From: Cryobacterium sp. Y29
GTDB lineage: Bacteria; Actinomycetota; Actinomycetes; Actinomycetales; Microbacteriaceae
NCBI RefSeq assembly: GCF_002929825.1
Contig: NZ_PJJN01000037.1
Span: forward strand, 400,313-464,312
Direction of reading: 5' to 3'
Length of the DNA: 64,000 nucleotides
Part shown: positions 53,653-61,173 of the stretch, in pieces
Layout of the letters: each line of letters starts with the position of its first letter
How positions within the stretch are numbered: the first letter of the stretch is position 1
The notes under the pieces: generated by a model
Seen by the model: only the letters and a program-made list of their open reading frames with translations
Told to the model about the DNA's origin: nothing
Database searches by the model: none
Position numbers and translations under genes: made by a program

Positions 53653-53883
53653 CATGCACCGGTGATGGGATTTTGCGGTATTCCTTTGCCTGTCGAAGGC
53701 TTCCGTCGCGATGGGCACGGCGGTATCGAAACCGAAGCTGTAGTCGGTCGCATCATGGTCGTTGTCCACAGCCTGCGGAACATCCACGATTTTTAGTTCT
53801 GCGTCCGTGAGCCGCTCGGCCGCAGCACGGGTTCCCGCCCCGCCAATCGCCACCGCCGGTGAAAATTCCAATTTTCGTGTCAC
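53653..53883 (-). pseudogene. pfkA: 6-phosphofructokinase fragment
   Basis: A 77-residue frame: AVAIGGAGTRAAAERLTDAE, then IVDVPQAVDNDHDATDYSFG, FDTAVPIATEAFDR and KSHHRCM, an internal part of PfkA (compare the G-V-P-K-T-I-D-N-D-x-x-x-T-D motif, already mutated to V-P-Q-A-V). Both ends are missing, and unrelated sequence follows towards 53628. It begins three bases after the gap stop, so it was probably next in the gap operon. Confidence 0.8.
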
Positions 53884-53886
53884 GGC

Positions 53887-55371
53887 TCACACGGCGGAAA
53901 GCACGGACAAGGCCTCCCGAACGACATCAGTCGCGGGGAAGAAGGGGCGGTGCACGCCAGCCATCTCGTCCATGACGCGGATCACCTGGCAGCTGTAACC
54001 GAACTCGTTGTCGTACCAGACGTAGAGAATTAGGGTCTTGTCCGTTGAGACGGTGGCGAATCCGTCCACAATGCCGGTACGACGGGAACCGACGAAGTCG
54101 GTGGAGACTACCTCGGGTGAGTCACTGTAGTCGATCTGCTCGCGCAGGTCAGAATGCAGCGACATCTCACGAAGGTAATCATTCACCTCGTCCCTGGTCG
54201 TTGCGGTCTCGAGGCTGAGGTTCAAGATGGCGAGGGAGACGTTCGGCGTGGGGACCCGGATGGCGCTGCCCGTGAGCTTGTCCAGCAGTTCGGGCAGCGC
54301 CTTGGCCACTGCCTTCGCGGCCCCCGTCTCGGTGATCACCATGTTCAGTGCAGCGGAACGGCCGCGCCGGGCACCTTCGTGAAAGTTGTCGACCAAGTTC
54401 TGGTCATTGGTAAACGAGTGGACGGTTTCCACGTGGCCGTGGATTACCCCGAACCTGTCATTTATGGCCTTGAGCACCGGAGTGATGGCGTTCGTAGTGC
54501 AGGACGCCGCCGACACGATCCGGTCAGCATCAGTGATGGTGTCGTGATTGATGCCGTGGACGATGTCCTTCAGCGAACCGTCCCCCGGAGCGGTTAGCAG
54601 TACCCGTGCAACACCCGTGCTCTGCAGGTGCTGGGACAGCCCTGTGGCGCCACGCCAACGACCGGTGTTGTCCACCACCAGGGCGTTCGTGATGCCGTAG
54701 GCTGCGTAGTCAACGGTGGCAGGGTTGTTCGAGTAGATGACCTGCACCTGCACCCCATTGGCCGTTATCGTGTTGGCATCCTCGTCGATCCGAATGGTGC
54801 CGTCAAAGGGACCGTGAACCGAGTCACGGCGCAGCAGGCTGGCACGCTTGGAAAGGTCGTTGTCAGCCCCGCGGCGCACGACAATGGCACGCAGGCGAAG
54901 GCCATGACCGCCACCCACCTTTTCAATCAGCAAGCGGGCCAAGAGTCGGCCGATCCGGCCGAAGCCGTAGAGCACGACGTCGGTGCTGGTACCGTACTCG
55001 TCACCGTACTTGCCCACGATCCCGGCGAGCTCGGCGCGAAGGAACTCCTCCAAGGTGGCACCGCTGCCATCTTCTGTGAACTTCTGGTTCAGGCTGGCAA
55101 TGTCGATCGCGGCCGAACCGAGCTGCAATTTCGCCAGAGTGTTCAGTAACGGAAAAGTCTCCTCCAGGAGCAATTCGTTTTTGCCGACCCGGCGCGAGAA
55201 GCGGTGCGCCTTGAGGATGTCCATTGTGGAGTTGTTGATCAAACTCCGGCCGTGAATACTGATGAGCACGTTGTTTTCGCGGTACAGGCGGCCTATCACC
55301 GGGATCATGGCCTCGGCGAAGGCCTCCCGGCCCATCCACGCATCGAGACAAGAAGCTGAAGTTTGTCGCAT
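53887..55371 (-). CDS. gap: Glyceraldehyde-3-phosphate dehydrogenase, long form
   Basis: 494 residues. The first 130 residues are the N-terminal extension of the long actinobacterial GAPDH class (CLDAWMGREAFAEAMIPVIG then RLYRENNVLISIHGRSLINN). Then come the NAD fold (VVLYGFGRIGRLLARLLIE), the active-site Cys in IVSAASCTTNAITPVLKAIN, and VWYDNEFGYSCQVIRVMDEM. It drains or recycles triose phosphate in the RuMP route. GGAAAGG lies before ATG 55371. A weak copy of the RuMP box lies at 55422-55454 upstream, suggesting co-regulation with tkt and phi. Confidence 0.93.
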   Translation of the reverse strand: MRQTSASCLDAWMGREAFAEAMIPVIGRLYRENNVLISIHGRSLINNSTMDILKAHRFSRRVGKNELLLEETFPLLNTLAKLQLGSAAIDIASLNQKFTEDGSGATLEEFLRAELAGIVGKYGDEYGTSTDVVLYGFGRIGRLLARLLIEKVGGGHGLRLRAIVVRRGADNDLSKRASLLRRDSVHGPFDGTIRIDEDANTITANGVQVQVIYSNNPATVDYAAYGITNALVVDNTGRWRGATGLSQHLQSTGVARVLLTAPGDGSLKDIVHGINHDTITDADRIVSAASCTTNAITPVLKAINDRFGVIHGHVETVHSFTNDQNLVDNFHEGARRGRSAALNMVITETGAAKAVAKALPELLDKLTGSAIRVPTPNVSLAILNLSLETATTRDEVNDYLREMSLHSDLREQIDYSDSPEVVSTDFVGSRRTGIVDGFATVSTDKTLILYVWYDNEFGYSCQVIRVMDEMAGVHRPFFPATDVVREALSVLSAV

Positions 55372-55421
55372 CGGACTGCCTTTCCGGAGAAGAAGCGATC
55401 ATCCCATCCTTCTATCAATTG

Positions 55422-55454
55422 CGGGTAGGGGAAACGCTCATTCAGACGGTTCGA
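55422..55454 (-). promoter_or_regulatory. Degenerate RuMP box upstream of gap
   Basis: On the minus strand TTCGAACCGTCTGAA, then six different bases, then TTTCCCCTACCCG aligns with the box sequence TTAGAACCGTCAGAA...TTACCCCTACGCG before tkt, with one base less between the conserved blocks. It lies about 50 bases before the gap start, closer than the 87-90 bases of the other boxes. Confidence 0.45.
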
Positions 55455-55811
55455 ACCACCTGTTTAGGTAGGTAAATCTGGGATTTGCGAATAGGGCTGC
55501 CGCGCCTTATGGTTTCCTATTACACCAGCGAATGTAATAGTGGAGCGAATCGCGTTCGGTGGATGCACCGTGGGAGCACTCACTGCACTGGCTGGCTCAT
55601 AAATCGGGCCAGGAGCAGTCCGTACCCGCGATGCCCGCTCGAGGTTGGTGTTTTGGACCTCGTGGTAGACCGTGCGATTTGATGAGTAGCCCTAAGGCAG
55701 TGCACTATTTCAAATGACCAGCGACCCCAGCCGACATCCCGCGACTCGACCGCGACCGACATCCATGGCGCGTGGCAACGATTTGTTCAGGGAGAGGACG
55801 ATGTCTACGGC
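55455..55811. other. Intergenic region between gap and the GAF-LytTR gene
   Basis: It contains the gap promoter and the leader of the regulator gene. From about 55686 the frame of the regulator is open and encodes a protein-like stretch (DIHGAWQRFVQGEDDVYG), but no ATG, GTG or TTG is in frame before 55812; an ATT at 55707 follows AAGGCAG. Confidence 0.4.
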
Positions 55812-57107
55812 GTGAGGCCAGAAGTGGCGATCTCGTGGCAGCGATCCAGGGATAAGTACCACATCGACCCGTTTCTGTCCGAGGCCCCTAACGCGGTCTC
55901 ACAGGTCACGCACTCCCTCGATCAAGATGTCGTCTTTGCAGAGCTGGGTTTTCGTGCCGCTGCCATGGCAAACGAGCTAGCCGACACCGGAGGCGTTATC
56001 ACCGTTGCCGACGCCAGCGGCAGAATTCTCGCCGCCTGGGGCGACAAGAACACCCGCTCAATCGCCACTGAGGGTGGCCTCGCGCCATGGTTTTGCTGGT
56101 CAGAGGGCGCGGTGGGCACGAATAGCATGGGTACAGCACTCGAAACCAAGCACGCGGTTCTGATCAGGCAATCGGAGCATTGGGCCCAGGCCTTCCACGA
56201 ATGGTCCTGCGGAGGTATCGCGGTGCGGGACGTGGTGGGCGGGGAGCCACTCGCCGTCCTGAACATCTCGTGTTGGCGCACTGAACTGCCACCATCCTCG
56301 CGCAGATGGCTGGAGACCGCTGCCACCCATGCCCAGAACAGTTTGCGCAAGCGCGCCCACGACAGCGGCAGTGAGATGCTCGCCGCTTTCTCCCACGCCG
56401 GGGGACGGCCGAACGAGTCACTCGTCGCCGTCGACACGGCAGGTGGGGTGGTGATCGCCGACGATGCGGCGAGCATCATTCTCGGCGTACCCGGCAACAC
56501 CCCCGCGGTCAACCCTGCTGTGCGCTGGACTCCGCAGCTCCCGTCATTTATCCACGCTGCCCGCTATGCCACTAAGCGGGCGAGCGCAGACCCGGGATGG
56601 ACCGGCTCGACGCAGATCCTCACCACTCGGGCAGACGAATTGTTATCGATCGGAATTCGCCCCGTCTTCCTGCACCGCACTGTGATTGGACACCTGATCT
56701 CGTTCGGTGGCTTCGCTGGAGAGCAGTTTCGACAGGCACAAACAGGCGGGATCTTGCTGGGACAGTCCCGTCGAATAGTGGCCCTTCGCGAGGAGAATCG
56801 CATGGTGCTGCTCGGGACGTCAGAGGTTGCCGTGGCCGAATCAGACGGCAGCGACGTGTGGCTTCTCACGAATGAAGGCAAGCTGCGCGCTGCTCTGTCC
56901 GGCTTGGACAAACTCGACAACGATCTAGCCGATACTGGCGTTTTCTTGCGAGTGCACCGTCAGTACCTTGTCAATCTCAGCCGAATTCGGGAGGTGGAAC
57001 GCAGAGACAAGGGCGAATTGGTCCTGGTCATGGACAATCGCGAGAACACCAGGGTGCCGGTGTCCCGGCGAAACGTGAGCGCGGTACGCCGTGCACTGAA
57101 CATTTAG
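55812..57107 (+). CDS. GAF-domain regulator with LytTR DNA-binding domain
   Basis: At least 431 residues. The N-terminus (VRPEVAISWQRSRDKYHIDP) and the following GAF region, with GVITVADASGRILAAWGD, FCWSEGAVGTNSMGTALE and FHEWSCGGIAVRD, resemble the sensor half of AcoR-type activators of alcohol and acetoin catabolism. Instead of an AAA+ domain, the C-terminus (about 335-431: RVHRQYLVNLSRIREVERRD, then TRVPVSRRNVSAVRRAL) is a LytTR DNA-binding domain. It ends beside the minus-strand pqq/alcohol dehydrogenase operon and is a candidate regulator of it. GTG 55812 is the first standard start; sensible coding continues upstream, so the true N-terminus may be longer. Confidence 0.8.
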   Translation: MRPEVAISWQRSRDKYHIDPFLSEAPNAVSQVTHSLDQDVVFAELGFRAAAMANELADTGGVITVADASGRILAAWGDKNTRSIATEGGLAPWFCWSEGAVGTNSMGTALETKHAVLIRQSEHWAQAFHEWSCGGIAVRDVVGGEPLAVLNISCWRTELPPSSRRWLETAATHAQNSLRKRAHDSGSEMLAAFSHAGGRPNESLVAVDTAGGVVIADDAASIILGVPGNTPAVNPAVRWTPQLPSFIHAARYATKRASADPGWTGSTQILTTRADELLSIGIRPVFLHRTVIGHLISFGGFAGEQFRQAQTGGILLGQSRRIVALREENRMVLLGTSEVAVAESDGSDVWLLTNEGKLRAALSGLDKLDNDLADTGVFLRVHRQYLVNLSRIREVERRDKGELVLVMDNRENTRVPVSRRNVSAVRRALNI

Positions 57108-57142
57108 GGACGCACGCCAGTTCAATCGTCACGCCGAGCCCC

Positions 57143-57346
57143 TCAGTGTTGGTGCACTTCGCAGGCGCAATACATGTTTCGACACGTATAGCACGCCGGC
57201 ATCATCTTGCAGCGCGGACAGACAGCCTCGCAGCTGACTGGCACCGTGTGCCGGTCAGCTTCCGCCGACGCATAGGACTCTAGGCAGTGATAGCACAGCG
57301 GCCGCGCACTGGCTTCTCCCCTGTTACGCGCGTCGATGTTCGACAT
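57143..57346 (-). CDS. Cysteine-rich small protein
   Basis: 67 residues with ten cysteines in C-x-x-C type pairs (LCYHCLES, VSCEAVCPRCKMMPACYTC, MYCACEVHQH), plus His near the end. It probably binds zinc or another metal. Its ATG overlaps the stop of the MntP-like gene by one base (TGATG), so it is translated with that gene at the end of the PQQ operon. No family recognised; a metallochaperone role for the co-encoded transporter or the metal-dependent dehydrogenase is speculative. Confidence 0.65.
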   Translation of the reverse strand: MSNIDARNRGEASARPLCYHCLESYASAEADRHTVPVSCEAVCPRCKMMPACYTCRNMYCACEVHQH

Positions 57347-57891
57347 CAGAAGTCGCCTACGCCCGTGAACATCAGGCCCGACATCAGCAGAACGCCGATT
57401 CCGGTCAGCAGGTCTGGACGAACGCTGAAGGGAACGAGGTTGACGGCCGTTTTACCGATCGCGTGTCCGGCGAACGACAGGATCGCGGTGGTGACTCCGA
57501 ACAGCAAAGGCGCGATCCATATCGTTCCGCCTACGAGGCCGAGGGCCGCGCCCCCGGCCACATTGTCGAGGCTCAACGGCACGGGCAGCCAGCGTCGAGC
57601 GACCTTCATGTCCGGGTCCACACGCTCGGGTGACCGGATCGATTTAATAACGAGATAGAGGCCGTACCCGGCCAGGACCGCCGCACCGATCATCTCGGCC
57701 GTGTCAGAGATCTTGGTGCTCATGAATACGCCGACAAGCATCCCGACGAGCGGTGCCACGCCATCCCAGACGCCGAAGTATAGGGACGTTTTCAGTGACT
57801 CGCGCCAGGTTGGTTTGAGTAGTCCGAGCACGATCGATGTGCGAAAGTTGTCCATACCGAGGACGAATCCGAGCGCTATTACGCCTATCAT
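57346..57891 (-). CDS. MntP-like metal efflux membrane protein
   Basis: 181 residues with six hydrophobic helices in two halves. The motifs LGMDNFRTSIVLGLL in helix 1 and PLSLDNVAGGAALGLV in helix 4 match the paired D-N motifs of MntP/DUF204-type manganese exporters. It overlaps pqqE by four bases and is followed by a Cys-rich peptide, so it belongs to the PQQ alcohol dehydrogenase operon. In that setting it may move Ca2+, Mn2+ or a lanthanide used by the enzyme; the ion is not deducible here. Confidence 0.75.
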   Translation of the reverse strand: MIGVIALGFVLGMDNFRTSIVLGLLKPTWRESLKTSLYFGVWDGVAPLVGMLVGVFMSTKISDTAEMIGAAVLAGYGLYLVIKSIRSPERVDPDMKVARRWLPVPLSLDNVAGGAALGLVGGTIWIAPLLFGVTTAILSFAGHAIGKTAVNLVPFSVRPDLLTGIGVLLMSGLMFTGVGDF

Positions 57892-59072
57892 TGCCTGCCT
57901 TTCAATATGGTTTCGGAGAACTGGACGAGCGTTGTCGCGGACATCCCCCGCGTACTGGCGGTCGTCCGTTTCTTGGTGCGGATCAGTTTCGAGCGGGGAG
58001 TCAGCGAGCTCTCCTGCGGACGCAGCGGGTCATTAGCTGCCGCCACGGCATCCTCAACGATCCCGTGGTCGGGCGAGAGATGACAGACCGGGTCAGTTCG
58101 GGCAGCGTCGCCGGTGAGTGCAAAGGCCTGACAACGACAGCCGCCGAAGTCTATTTCCTTGCGGTCACAGCTGCGGCAGGGGTCTGGCATCCACGCGTCG
58201 CCGCGGTACTGCTGGAACAGTGGCGCCGACTCCCAGATCCACTCCAGGGAATGCTCGCGCACGTTGGCCGGGGGTAGGTCAAGGGCGCGGCCCAACTCAT
58301 GGGCCGCCGGACACGGCAGCGCCTCGCCGTTGGGTACAACCGTGAACTGGCGACTGGCCCAACCATCCATGCAGGGCTTGGGGTACTTGCTGTAGTAGTC
58401 AGGGATGACGTAGATGATCTCCATTGTGTCGCCGAGCCGCTCTCGTGCCGCCCGCACCACCGCCTCAGCGCGCTCCAGCTGGTCCCGGGTCGGCAGCAAC
58501 TCATCGCGGTTATGCCCTGCCCAGCCGGCGTACTGTGTGTTTGCCAGCTCTACACGGTCCGCGTCCATCGCCACCGCCATATCGAGAATTCCGCCGATCC
58601 GGTCGATGTTCTGCCGGTGCAGCACAACGTTGAGGGTAAGTGGCCAGCCCAGCTGCTTGACGAGCTGTGCGGCCACCTGCTTACGCTCGAACGAAGTAGT
58701 CCCCGCGATCTGGTCGTTCAGGGCCGCCTCATCGGCCTGGATACTGAGCTGTATGTGGTCGAGGCCTGCGGCGAGGAGTTGCTCGGCGCGACGAGTGGAC
58801 AGACCGAGCCCGCTGGTGATCAGGTTGGTGTACAAGCCCAGGTCGGTAGCGCACTGCACCAATTCGACGATGTCGTGGCGCTGCAATGGCTCGCCGCCCG
58901 AGAGGTGCAGCTGAAGTACACCCAGTTCCGCCGCCTCGGCAAATACTCGTTGCCAGTCCTCGGTACTCAGCTCATCGCGATAGGCGTCGAGCTCGAGCGG
59001 ATTAGAGCAGTAGGCGCATTGCAGCGGACAGGCGTATGTGAGCTCAGCGAGCAGTCCGTAGGGCTTTTCCAT
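57888..59072 (-). CDS. pqqE: PQQ synthesis radical-SAM enzyme PqqE
   Basis: 394 residues. The radical-SAM cluster motif C-x-x-x-C-x-x-C is in LTYACPLQCAYCSNPLEL, followed by LHLSGGEPLQRHD. The C-terminal SPASM region has PCMDGW, PCPAAHELG and the cluster ligands in DPCRSCDRKEIDFGGCRCQA. PqqE links the Glu and Tyr side chains of PqqA. A basic tail of about 40 residues extends past the usual end and overlaps the MntP-like gene by four bases. It overlaps the pqqD end by 29 bases, fitting the known PqqD-PqqE partnership. Confidence 0.95.
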   Translation of the reverse strand: MEKPYGLLAELTYACPLQCAYCSNPLELDAYRDELSTEDWQRVFAEAAELGVLQLHLSGGEPLQRHDIVELVQCATDLGLYTNLITSGLGLSTRRAEQLLAAGLDHIQLSIQADEAALNDQIAGTTSFERKQVAAQLVKQLGWPLTLNVVLHRQNIDRIGGILDMAVAMDADRVELANTQYAGWAGHNRDELLPTRDQLERAEAVVRAARERLGDTMEIIYVIPDYYSKYPKPCMDGWASRQFTVVPNGEALPCPAAHELGRALDLPPANVREHSLEWIWESAPLFQQYRGDAWMPDPCRSCDRKEIDFGGCRCQAFALTGDAARTDPVCHLSPDHGIVEDAVAAANDPLRPQESSLTPRSKLIRTKKRTTASTRGMSATTLVQFSETILKGRQ

Positions 59073-59343
59073 GATTTACCTCCATGCCATGCTTGGTGAC
59101 GAGATTAGCCACGAAGCTTCGGACGTCGCTTTCAGCGACCTGGTCGTATCGGTCGCGCAGTTCGGCACTGATCTCCGCGATAGTTCGCTGGGCGTCGCAC
59201 AGCTCCACGATCGCGGCTCCGGTGGCGTTAATGACCCAAATCGTCTCCGGTGAGAGCAGCGCATATTCCTTGCGCGCGGCGCTGTAGGTCAGCCGCACGT
59301 GCGGCGCCAACCGCGGCCGGGCGTCCTCGTCAGTGAGTTCCAT
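59044..59343 (-). CDS. pqqD: PQQ peptide chaperone PqqD
   Basis: 99 residues. ARPRLAPHVRLTYSAARKEY, then ALLSPETIWVINATGAAIVE and LCDAQRTIAEISAELRDRY are the PqqD pattern of a small winged-helix peptide-binding protein that presents PqqA to PqqE. ATG 59343 gives the standard length; ATGs further upstream lie inside pqqC. It overlaps pqqC by 14 bases. Confidence 0.92.
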   Translation of the reverse strand: MELTDEDARPRLAPHVRLTYSAARKEYALLSPETIWVINATGAAIVELCDAQRTIAEISAELRDRYDQVAESDVRSFVANLVTKHGMEVNHGKALRTAR

Positions 59344-60046
59344 AGCCTTGGTCAATCGCATCGAGCATGCTCCACAGCACATCGCACTTGAACGACAGCG
59401 CCGCCACAGCGGCTGCCTGCGTCTCTGGAGTGACGCAGTGCTCCCTCACGATCGCGAGACCGTGCTCTGAGTCGAGGGGCGCTTGGGTAATCCGAGTCCT
59501 GAAGTAGGCGAGACCCTCTGGGTCGATCCAGGTGTAGTGGCGTTCGAATGCCGCGAGTCGCTTTGCCATCAGGTCGGGTGCGAACAGCTCGGTGAGCGAC
59601 GATGCCACCGCCTCCACCCATGGACGGGTTCGCGTGAAGGTGACATAGGCGTCGACGGCGAATCGCACACTGGGTAGCAGGTGCTGTGAGTTCTCTACCT
59701 CTTCACGAGTCAGGCCAACGGCCTCGCTGAGACGCAGCCACGACTCGATGCCGCCGGTTCCCTCCGTGGTGCCGTCGTGGTCAGTGATCCGATGCACCCA
59801 GCGGCGTCGTACCTCACGGTCTGGGCAGTTGCTGAGGATCGCCCCATCCTTCCGGGGAATGTTCAACTGGTAGTAGAAGCGATTGGCCACCCACCCGCGG
59901 ATTTCCTCGGGGCTGGACTGTCCTTCGTTCATACGGCGATGGAACGGATGCTCGCTGTGGTACTGCTTAGCGTGCGCGCGGAGCGTCGCTTCTAGTTCGT
60001 CGGGTGTGAGTAGTACCGTTTCTTCGGATGTGAGTAGTAACGTCAT
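59330..60046 (-). CDS. pqqC: Pyrroloquinoline-quinone synthase PqqC
   Basis: 238 residues, the normal size. HPFHRRMNEGQSSPEEIRGW, VANRFYYQLNIPRKDGAILS, WVHRITDHDGTTEGTGGIES and the final helices with FERHYTWIDPEGLAYFRTRI match PqqC, the cofactor-free oxidase that closes and oxidises the rings in the last step of PQQ formation. It lies nine bases after pqqB. Confidence 0.96.
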   Translation of the reverse strand: MTLLLTSEETVLLTPDELEATLRAHAKQYHSEHPFHRRMNEGQSSPEEIRGWVANRFYYQLNIPRKDGAILSNCPDREVRRRWVHRITDHDGTTEGTGGIESWLRLSEAVGLTREEVENSQHLLPSVRFAVDAYVTFTRTRPWVEAVASSLTELFAPDLMAKRLAAFERHYTWIDPEGLAYFRTRITQAPLDSEHGLAIVREHCVTPETQAAAVAALSFKCDVLWSMLDAIDQGYGTH

Positions 60047-60055
60047 CGTTGCTCC

Positions 60056-60949
60056 TTAGATCTCAAGTTCAAGCCCGTCCACGGCGACTTCCATGCCATG
60101 CCGGGCAAGAAGCAGCCGTTCTGGCGAATCGTCGAGCAATATCGGATTGGTATTGTTGATATGGATGTAGATCTTGCGATCGATGAGCAGCGGTGACAGC
60201 AGCTCAAGGCTGCCGCTCGGCCCATCAATTGGAACATGTCCCATGTCACGCGAGGTCTTGCTAGCCAGGCCGAGGCTGGGCATCTCGTCATCACTCCAGC
60301 AGGTGCCATCGATCAGCAAGGTGGAGCAGTCCGTCAACTCCTCCAGAATGTCGCGCGTGAGCTGCTGCACGCACGGGAGGTAGACCAGACTCTGACGGCT
60401 GGTGGTGTCAGTGATGCGGTAACCCACGACCCTGCCTTTCTCCGCGGCCCCGACGAAGCGCATCCGCTTCGTGGTGGGGACGTCGAAAGCGCGGTACGAC
60501 AGCCCTCCGCCTAGAAGCACCTCGGTGCCGGGGACCACCGGTCGCCACGTGACCGGACAATACTCTTTGAGCGTTCGCAGTATCCCGGTTCCGGTACTGA
60601 GGGTCTCGTACACCGACTCCGTCGCGTGCACCTCGAGTCCGCGGCCCTCCCGTATCAGAAGCAGGCCGAGCGTGTGGTCGAGTTCAGCGTCGGTGAGCAG
60701 AACAGCTTGTAGCCGCGTCACTCTACCGTCGTCGGTGTGCAGGGCGGGAAAGGATTCTATGTGTGACTGGATGTCCGGTGAGGCGTTGAACAGAAACCAT
60801 TGCTGCCGGTCAGCGCTGACCGCAATGGACGACTGGGAGCGTGGAACGCAGGGTCGCGAGCCGCTTCGTACCGCGCGGCACTGAGGGCATGCACAGTTCC
60901 ACTGCGGGAACCCTCCCCCGGCTGCCGATCCCAGCACGCGTGCCCACAT
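60056..60949 (-). CDS. pqqB: PQQ biosynthesis hydroxylase PqqB
   Basis: 297 residues of the metallo-beta-lactamase fold. VLGSAAGGGFPQWNCACPQC then RAVRSGS with its paired cysteines, LLTDAELDHTLGLLLIREGR (D-x-H-T metal motif), LLIDGTCWSDDEMPSLGL and IHINNTNPILLDDSPER are diagnostic. It hydroxylates the cross-linked tyrosine precursor. It follows pqqA after a strong hairpin (60974-61018). Confidence 0.95.
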   Translation of the reverse strand: MWARVLGSAAGGGFPQWNCACPQCRAVRSGSRPCVPRSQSSIAVSADRQQWFLFNASPDIQSHIESFPALHTDDGRVTRLQAVLLTDAELDHTLGLLLIREGRGLEVHATESVYETLSTGTGILRTLKEYCPVTWRPVVPGTEVLLGGGLSYRAFDVPTTKRMRFVGAAEKGRVVGYRITDTTSRQSLVYLPCVQQLTRDILEELTDCSTLLIDGTCWSDDEMPSLGLASKTSRDMGHVPIDGPSGSLELLSPLLIDRKIYIHINNTNPILLDDSPERLLLARHGMEVAVDGLELEI

Positions 60950-60973
60950 CCCCGCCGCATCCTTTCGTTGTGA

Positions 60974-61018
60974 ATCCGGTGGGGTGCCGGGCCAACTCGG
61001 CCCGGCACCACACCGGAT
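60974..61018 (-). terminator. Hairpin between pqqA and pqqB
   Basis: CCGGTG-t-GGTGCCGGGCC faces GGCCCGGCACC-c-CACCGG around a short loop, close to perfect over 19 positions. It starts four bases after the pqqA stop and has no T run, so it may act as a partial terminator or RNA stabiliser that makes pqqA mRNA exceed pqqB-E mRNA. Confidence 0.6.
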
Positions 61019-61021
61019 GGC

Positions 61022-61123
61022 TTACATATCCAGGGTGCCCGCGTAAGCGGTTACCTCAGCTGACACGCGGATTTCTGCGAGCGTGGGCGATTCCCACTTC
61101 GGCAGATTGTTGTCTACGATCAT
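61022..61123 (-). CDS. pqqA: PQQ precursor peptide PqqA
   Basis: A 33-residue peptide beginning MIVDNNLPKWESPTLAEIRV. Near its end it carries S-A-E-V-T-A-Y-A-G-T, with Glu23 and Tyr27 in the E-x-x-x-Y spacing that PqqE cross-links. AAGGAG lies seven to eight bases before ATG 61123. It sits between the alcohol dehydrogenase gene (51-base gap) and pqqB, so catalyst and cofactor are made from one operon. Confidence 0.95.
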   Translation of the reverse strand: MIVDNNLPKWESPTLAEIRVSAEVTAYAGTLDM

Positions 61124-61173
61124 GTTCGTTTTCTCCTTTCAGTCTCCGGATGGGTTGGGTATTGGGATGGCAA

